Positions 58,374-64,000 of a stretch of DNA of 64,000 nt are shown piece by piece (position 1 is the first letter of the stretch; each line of letters begins with the position of its first letter). The DNA comes from Timema cristinae (taxonomy: Eukaryota; Arthropoda; Insecta; Phasmatodea; Timematidae): contig JBCFYV010000596.1 of NCBI GenBank assembly GCA_039000515.1, positions 1 to 64,000 on the forward strand, in the 5' to 3' direction. Under the pieces are notes generated by a model that was not told the origin of the DNA, ran no database searches, and was given only the letters and a program-made list of their open reading frames with translations. Position numbers and translations under genes: made by a program.

Positions 58374-59290
58374 TGTCTATGAACGCTTACACTGACGGGT
58401 CAGAGTTCGAATCTGACAGAGAACTAAACTTCCCGCATATCCTGCTCGGAGAAGAGAACGTGATGGTTAATCGGACTGATCAATCTGGCCACGTTCAATT
58501 CCATCCCGAACATCGACGAACGTAATAATAAATTTTATTGCGACGGTAAATAGTATACCGTCCCCTACGGCACCTATGAAATCGAGGCGTTGGATCTATT
58601 CCTGCGAAGAGAAGTCCCAGTAACGTAAAGCTCTCAATATCGGTGACCCTAGCACTTTAAAGAGCTATATCACTTGCATAAATAAAACTATCGATTTACC
58701 CGACCTGGCACGTTTGCATCCTTGCTAGGGTTCGACTCGGTCATACTTCCTGCAGGTAAGACGCACATATCTACCAATACTGTGAATATTCTTCACGTGA
58801 ACGTGGATCGCGTAGAATGTAGTCTCGCTAGCGGAGCTTGAGTCAACGGAGAACCGAGTCATACTTGCACGAGTTCGCATAGAACGTCTCGCCGGTCTAT
58901 AAGATAGGGAATCGCCTAACGAATATCATTTACCTTCCGGTAGCAACGAAGCGAGTAAGTAGAGTCTGTCGCGGTACGACTAGTTGACGAAGAGAGGAGA
59001 TATCATAAACTTTAAGAGACGAAAGATATCGCAACGTCTGCATCTTAAACGAGTCGAGTGGAATGGGACTTGTACTAAAAAACGAGACGAACGAAGTCTT
59101 CCTCGAAACATTGAGGTAGAAGGACAGTGAAAGTGTTAACACCTGCCAATAAACACTATTTAAGACGTCTAGGTTACTCGTTACGAAATAATGGATGACC
59201 CGCGGATAAATTCTGAACATTGAAGAGTCTTCCCGCTTTCGATATGGCCTTGAGGCAGTTACCAGTATCATTCCTGACGTCCTCGGATAT
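58374..59290 (+). pseudogene. Structural-type protein of the second element, unknown family
   Basis: It starts MSMNAYTDGSEFESDRELNF at 58374 and continues with PHILLGEENVMVNR. After shifts come YTVPYGTYEIEALDLFLRRE (about 58555-58610), ASLLGFDSVILPAGKT (about 58715-58755), NTVNILHVNVDRVECSLASG (about 58780-58835) and, further on, VIYLPV-like words near 58925. The beta-rich profile and a length near 300 codons suggest a jelly-roll component such as a penton-like minor capsid. I recognise the pattern from uncharacterised proteins in animal genomes beside the same ATPase and protease, but know no experimental function. At least six frameshifts. Confidence 0.55.
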
Positions 59291-60979
59291 TCCCGTCCGT
59301 TAGCTAACGGGAACGGAGCTTAGGATACCTAGCCAACAAGAAGGGTTATGCAACACTAATATCTACAAAGAAACCGCACAGCTCTCTGCTAAACATATCA
59401 TAGGACGACTACTTTTCGAATACGGTGAACTGGAAGTATTTCGGAGAATATTTAATACGGAATACTGCATCTATTCACAAGAACGCCTATGAGATCAACG
59501 GGGTAGAGATTGATCAATCGAGAGGATGTGGGTATTTCGACTCAGCTAAAAACTATCTATCTATAAGGAATGGTTGGCAGACTCATCTTTCAAACGCGGT
59601 TGAGGTTTGAAGAGTTCACGTACACGCTGAAACGGGCATCTTTGACGTAATGCATCCCCTTACATCTCCTACTAGGATTCGTTGAAGACTATTCCCGAAT
59701 ACTGATCCAAACACGAAAGAAGAGCTGGTGCTAGTTCATTCGACCGGTGACAAAAAACGCTTTAACAAAGAGCCCCACCTCCTGCGCAGAGACTACCTCA
59801 TAGGATAAGTTTAGTAAAATATTCTTAGCTTGGTACCGCAAATAAAGACTGACGACATCAATCGTCTCAACCTGCTTAATTTCATCAGAGAGCTGGGAGA
59901 TCATCGAGCAACCTTTCCGTACTTGAGAATTGTATACAGTACCCTACGTAACCCACCTCAATCAACATGATTGAACCGTAAAAACGTCAACTTTGCTGGA
60001 AAAACTCGTTACGTTGTTTTTCGCGCTTTCAGACCGGGCGGAACAATACGGCGGCTGCAGATAAAAGTATTTTTGATCGAGTATTGTAATGCTACGTAAA
60101 TGGCTAAACTCTATCTAAATCTAACATGTACCCCTTATGTGGATATGAACATAACTTAGACAAGATTCATTCTTCTCGAAATTATACGAAGACTATCCAA
60201 TTATCCAGACTTTCGTACTACGGAACTGAGCGCCTCTTTACTTACTTGATCCTTCCCATTTCAAGTCTCATGCAACCCATTGTCGTGGTTCGATGCCAGC
60301 CGACAGGAAATAACCACTTCCCCCCCCCCCTCAAGGACGCTGGTGACTTGTCGTATAACGTTTCGAGACGGAGGAAAATATCCCGGTAATACAAGCTGTT
60401 TTGTCTAATCATTACACGATAGAGTTGTCCGCTATATCCCTTCAAAGCAGTGACGTTAGCAAGATGAAATCATAAATGAGACAACATTGCACAAATATCG
60501 CAACCTTTCCCTCACCTCGATCTATATTAAGAACTGGGGAGTAGTCAGCTACAGAAGTAACATCAACGCTGATAGCGACAAGACAAAGCTTAAAAAACCG
60601 CGAGGGTTTCCCCTGTACCTTTTAAAAAAAAAATGCTGATGCTCAGGCGAATGGTTTAAGAATTTTAAGTTTGATCGGAACAAAACTTTTTTCGATCAGA
60701 CCAAGATTGCGAAATGCGGAACGATACTAGTTCGGTTATATCCAGCATTGCTCATATGATAGTCTTGATAAACGAGAATAAAGGTGCATTGATTTCAATA
60801 AGTAATCAAGCCTTCTGTGGGGGGTCCAAAGACGAGTTTTGACACTGTCAAACAGAGGAAAGAAAACGACTGACACTTCTAAACGTTCGCTGGTAAAGAA
60901 AGTAAAACTATCTGAGGAAACGAGCGAGGAGCCTACGAAGAAGGAACCTGCAAGAACGGGATTGAGTGAACACTTTTAA
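59291..60979 (+). pseudogene. Large capsid-type gene candidate of the second element
   Basis: About 560 codons of scattered islands: TEYCIYSQ (about 59455), HKNAYEINGVEIDQSRGCGY (about 59475-59535), YLSIRNGWQTHLSNAVEV (about 59555-59608), MYPLCGYEHN (60126) and a charged end (KKTTDTSKRSLVKKVKLSEE, about 60855-60920, stop at 60977). Size and position after the protease and the small structural gene fit a major capsid protein, which is otherwise missing from this element. No motif is diagnostic by eye. It may be two genes, with the lysine-rich end separate. Confidence 0.4.
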
Positions 60980-61214
60980 TCTAAAACTTTTTCACACGTA
61001 CTTGCAATGTTAAAGTTAAATATTTCATTCATAGTACTTGCAAGTATAATGAGTATAAACATTTATAACGATTATTACTGTACAAGTTTATTCTTTTCTT
61101 TAGAAAATGTATCGAGCTTTTTGAAAAAAAAAGAATTAACGATTAAACACTTTTTTATTCTTTACATCTTTTAAAAGGGTAAAGATGAGGTAGTAATTAT
61201 TACTTGGTTAAAGG

Positions 61215-62880
61215 TAAAAAAAAATGTTTCTGAGGTCTGGGGTTTTAATCCGCTCACGACTGTAACTGTTATTGTACCAGACATAAACTCCTGAAAGACC
61301 TCGGGTTGTAACCTCGACGTAGCTGGTTATTGCACCAGACATAGCTCTGAGAGGTCCTGGTTATTATACCAGGTAAACTCTGAGAGGTCCCTGCTTTATT
61401 GTACCAGGATAACTCTGAAGATCTCCGGTTGTAACCCAGACTGTAGCTGGTTATTGCACAGACAGAGCTCTGTAGAGGTTTCAGGTTATTGTACCAGGCA
61501 GGAACTCTGAGAGGTCCTGGTTGTAAATCCCGACTGTCACCTTATGTAAACATGACTGCAGTTGTTATTGTACCAGGCATAACTCGAGAGGTCCAGGTGT
61601 AATCCTGACTGCATTGGTTATTGTACCAAGCAGACTCTGATAGGTCCAGGTTGAAATCTCGAGTCTGTAGCTGGTTATTGTACCAGCAGAAACTCTGAGA
61701 GGTTCAGGTTGGTAATCTCGACTGTAGCTGTTATTGTACCAGACAGAACTCTGAGAGATCTCGGTGTAACCCCGACTGTAGCTTGGTTATTGCACCAGAC
61801 AGAGCTCTGAGAGGTCCTGGTTTATTGAACCAGGCTGAACTCTGATAGGTCCTGTATATTGTTACCGAGGCAGAACCTCTGAAGATCATGGGTTGTAACC
61901 CCCGACTGCAGCTGGTTATTGCGCCAGACAGAAGCTCTGAGAGGTCCTGGTTATTGTAACCCAGCAGAACTCAGAGAGGTCCAGGTTGCAATCTCGACTG
62001 TACTGGTTATGTACCAGAAAAAACCTGAGAGATCACGGTTTAACCCGACTGCAGCTGTTATTGCACCAGACAAACTCTGAGAGGTTTTGGTTTATTGTAT
62101 CAAGCAGAACTCTGGAGAGGTTCCAGGTTGTATAGCTCGACTGTATCTGGTTATTGTACAGCAGAACTCAGTGAGGTCCAGGTTGTAATCTCGACTGTAG
62201 CTGGTTATTTGTACCAGATAGAACTCTGCACGATCTCGGGTTGTAACCCCGACTGTAGCTGGTTATTGCACCATACAGAGCTCTGAGAGAGTCCTGGTTA
62301 TTGTAACAGGCTGAACTCTGAGAGTCCTGGTTATTGTACCAGGCAGAGCTCTGAAGATCTTGGGTTGTAACCCCGACTGCAAGCTGGTTATTGCACCAGA
62401 CAGAGCATCGAGAGTGTCCCTGGTTTAGTGTACCAGGCAGAACTCTGAGAGTCCAGGTTGTAATCTCGACTGTAGCGTGGTTATTGTACAGACAAAAACC
62501 TGAGAGATTCACGGTTGTAACCCCCGACTGCAGCTTGTTATTTGCACCAGACAGAACACTGAAGTTCTGGTTATTTGTACCAGGACAGAACTCTGAGAGG
62601 TCCATGGTTATAATCTCGACTGTACTGGTTTATTGTACCAGACAAAACTCTGAGAGATCTGGGTTGTAACCCGACTGCACTGGTATTGCAGAGGACAGAA
62701 CTCTTAGAGGTCCAGGTTTGCAATCTCGACTGTACTGGTTATTGTACCAAGACAGAGCTCTGAGAGTCATGGGTTTTTATTGTACCATACAGAACTCTGA
62801 GAGGTCCTGTTGTAATCCCGACTGTCACCTAGATTTATTGTACCAGTTCGTTCTCTGAAGAGGGCGGGGTTTTAATCCTG
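61215..62880 (+). repeat. Minisatellite of 45-60 bp alternating units, about 30 copies
   Basis: Units alternate 'ctggttattgtaccaggcag', 'aactctgagaggtcc' and 'ggttgtaatcccgactgtag'. Nearly every copy has one or two single-base insertions or deletions at different places, so frames are never kept. Apparent open frames such as 62095-62286 and the complement of 62168-62605 are repeat translation. Confidence 0.93.
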
Positions 62881-62899
62881 AGAGGGGAAGGCGAAAAAT

Positions 62900-63950
62900 A
62901 ACAATAACCATACGCACTCTGAAAACACTATTAAATGATTATACTTTTTTAAAACATATACATACTAAATTAAAACATATTTTTACTCAAGTCGTTATAA
63001 AAAGCACTAACACTTTTTCTAAGTGACATAAATCGAAACAAACCACGCCTGGAAAAACTCTATTTAATGAAATACATTTAAGAACAGATACAGACTATAA
63101 AGAATATTTTTTTCCTCAAGTCTTTTTTTAAAAGCAACTACATTTTTTTCTAGTGACGGATTAATCAAAACATACGCCTCACTGATGAAAAACTCTATAT
63201 AATGAATATCTTTTTAAACAGATACATACTAATAGCATTTTTTTCTCAAGTCTTTTTTAAAAGCACTAACATTTTTTCTAGTGACATGTAATCAAAACAT
63301 ACCACACTGAAAAACCCTATTTAATGAATATACTTTTTAAACAGATACATACTTAAATTAGCCCATATTTTTTTCTCGAAGTCCTTTTTAAAGCACTAAC
63401 ATTTTTTTTCTAGTGACAATTAACACAAACATACGCACAGACTGGAAAATCTCTATTAATGAATAACTTTTTAAACAGATACATACATAAATTAAACATA
63501 TTTTTTCTCAAGTCTTTTTAAAAGCACTAAACATTTTTTTCTAGTGACATTTAATCGAAACATTCGCACGCTGAAAACCTCTATTAATGAATATACATTT
63601 TTAAACAGATACATACTATAAGAATATTTTTATTTTCTCAAGTTCTTTTAAAAAGCACTAACATTTTTTTCTAGTGACATTAATCAAAACTTACAGCTCA
63701 CTGAAAAACTCTATTTAATGAACATACTTTTTTAAAACAGAGTACATACAAATTACATATTTTTTCTCAAGTCTTTTTTTAAAAGCACTAAAATATTTTT
63801 TCTAGTGACATTAATAAAACATACCACACTGAAAACTCTATTTAATGAATATACTTTTTTAAACAGATACATACTAAATTTATATGCATAGTTTTTTTTC
63901 GTCAAGTCTTTTTTAAAAGCACTAACTTTTTCTAGTGATAAAAGGTTTAG
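62900..63950 (+). repeat. Satellite-like array, units of about 120-135 bp, 8-9 copies
   Basis: Units contain 'atgaatatactttttaaaca', 'gatacatactaaattaaaca', 'tttttctcaagtctttttt', 'aaaagcactaacatttttt' and 'ctagtgacattaatcaaaac'. Starts fall near 63065, 63190, 63312, 63445, 63585, 63715 and 63843. Scattered single-base indels occur in every copy. It directly abuts the previous array and ends about 50 bp before the window edge. Confidence 0.92.
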
Positions 63951-64000
63951 TATCATTAATTAATCACATTACTCTAGTATCCCGTCTCTTAGGAAGTTAT

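Larger units (their letters stand above)
53190..60980. mobile_element. Second virus-like (Polinton/adintovirus-type) element, heavily frame-broken
   Basis: A block clearly richer in GC than its flanks, holding integrase, an unknown protein and packaging ATPase on the minus strand. Facing them across a short promoter region, on the plus strand, are a phospholipase A2 protein, a protease and two structural candidates. Each is recognised from short motif islands separated by one-base shifts about every 20-60 codons. No DNA polymerase B motif was found on either strand. Terminal repeats were not identified, so limits follow the coding texture. The shifts may be genuine decay or uncorrected read errors; the neighbouring satellite arrays show the same scattered indels. 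Confidence 0.8.

Noticed and set aside
58930..59271. 113-codon minus-strand frame
   Set aside because: It overlaps the plus-strand structural gene, which contains the recognisable motif islands; the minus frame has no family resemblance.
62095..62669. Open frames on both strands within the satellite array
   Set aside because: They are translations of the 45-60 bp repeat; frames open and close with random indels.

Overview
This is eukaryotic nuclear DNA, AT-rich and very repeat-dense, with no recognisable host gene. The signs are TATA-type promoters, GT-AG introns, AATAAA signals, tRNA-derived SINEs, hAT, MULE, Helitron-like and Polinton/Maverick elements, and long minisatellite arrays. I suspect an invertebrate, perhaps an arthropod, from the Helitron-like family and the TCAGT-like initiator next to one promoter. 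That is weak evidence and the species cannot be named from the sequence.

Layout. (1) 1-786 looks like the right terminal repeat of a Polinton relative that continues off the window. (2) 1551-4154 is a hAT element with perfect 8-bp target duplications. (3) 5517-6111 is a small inverted-repeat element whose core is a 52-bp minisatellite carrying a perfect 14-bp palindrome per unit. (4) 6694-26990 is an essentially full-length Polinton/Maverick, about 18.3 kb without later insertions. Its terminal repeats are about 1 kb. It encodes a protein-primed type DNA polymerase B, an A32/FtsK-like packaging ATPase, a chromodomain integrase, candidate minor and major capsid proteins, a pVI/pX-like basic peptide, an adenain-like cysteine protease and several Polinton-conserved unknown proteins. 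Most are broken by in-frame stops or single frameshifts, so the copy is decayed. Several genes keep their own TATA box. A 1,970-bp MULE with a FLYWCH finger (24919-26888, 8-bp duplication TTTATAGC) sits in the right terminal repeat, and a SINE with an 11-bp duplication sits inside the MULE.

(5) 26991-33480 is AT-rich DNA with SINEs, a 226-bp duplication and a 1.4-kb minisatellite. (6) 33480-44815 and 46850-51650 have an abnormal homopolymer-run texture. Comparison of a SINE copy inside the block with a clean copy at 25281 suggests corrupted assembly consensus rather than real sequence; gene calls there are unreliable. (7) 53190-60980 is a second, different virus-like element with higher GC. 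A chromodomain integrase, an unknown protein and a packaging ATPase lie on the minus strand. Facing them on the plus strand are a phospholipase A2-domain protein, an adenain-like protease and two likely structural genes. Frames shift every few tens of codons and I see no DNA polymerase. (8) 61215-63950 is two abutting tandem arrays.

The two virus-like elements are the main content. Both encode the same kit (integrase, packaging ATPase, maturation protease, capsid-type proteins) in different order and with different accessory domains, so they represent two lineages of integrating midsize DNA virus or transposon within 64 kb.
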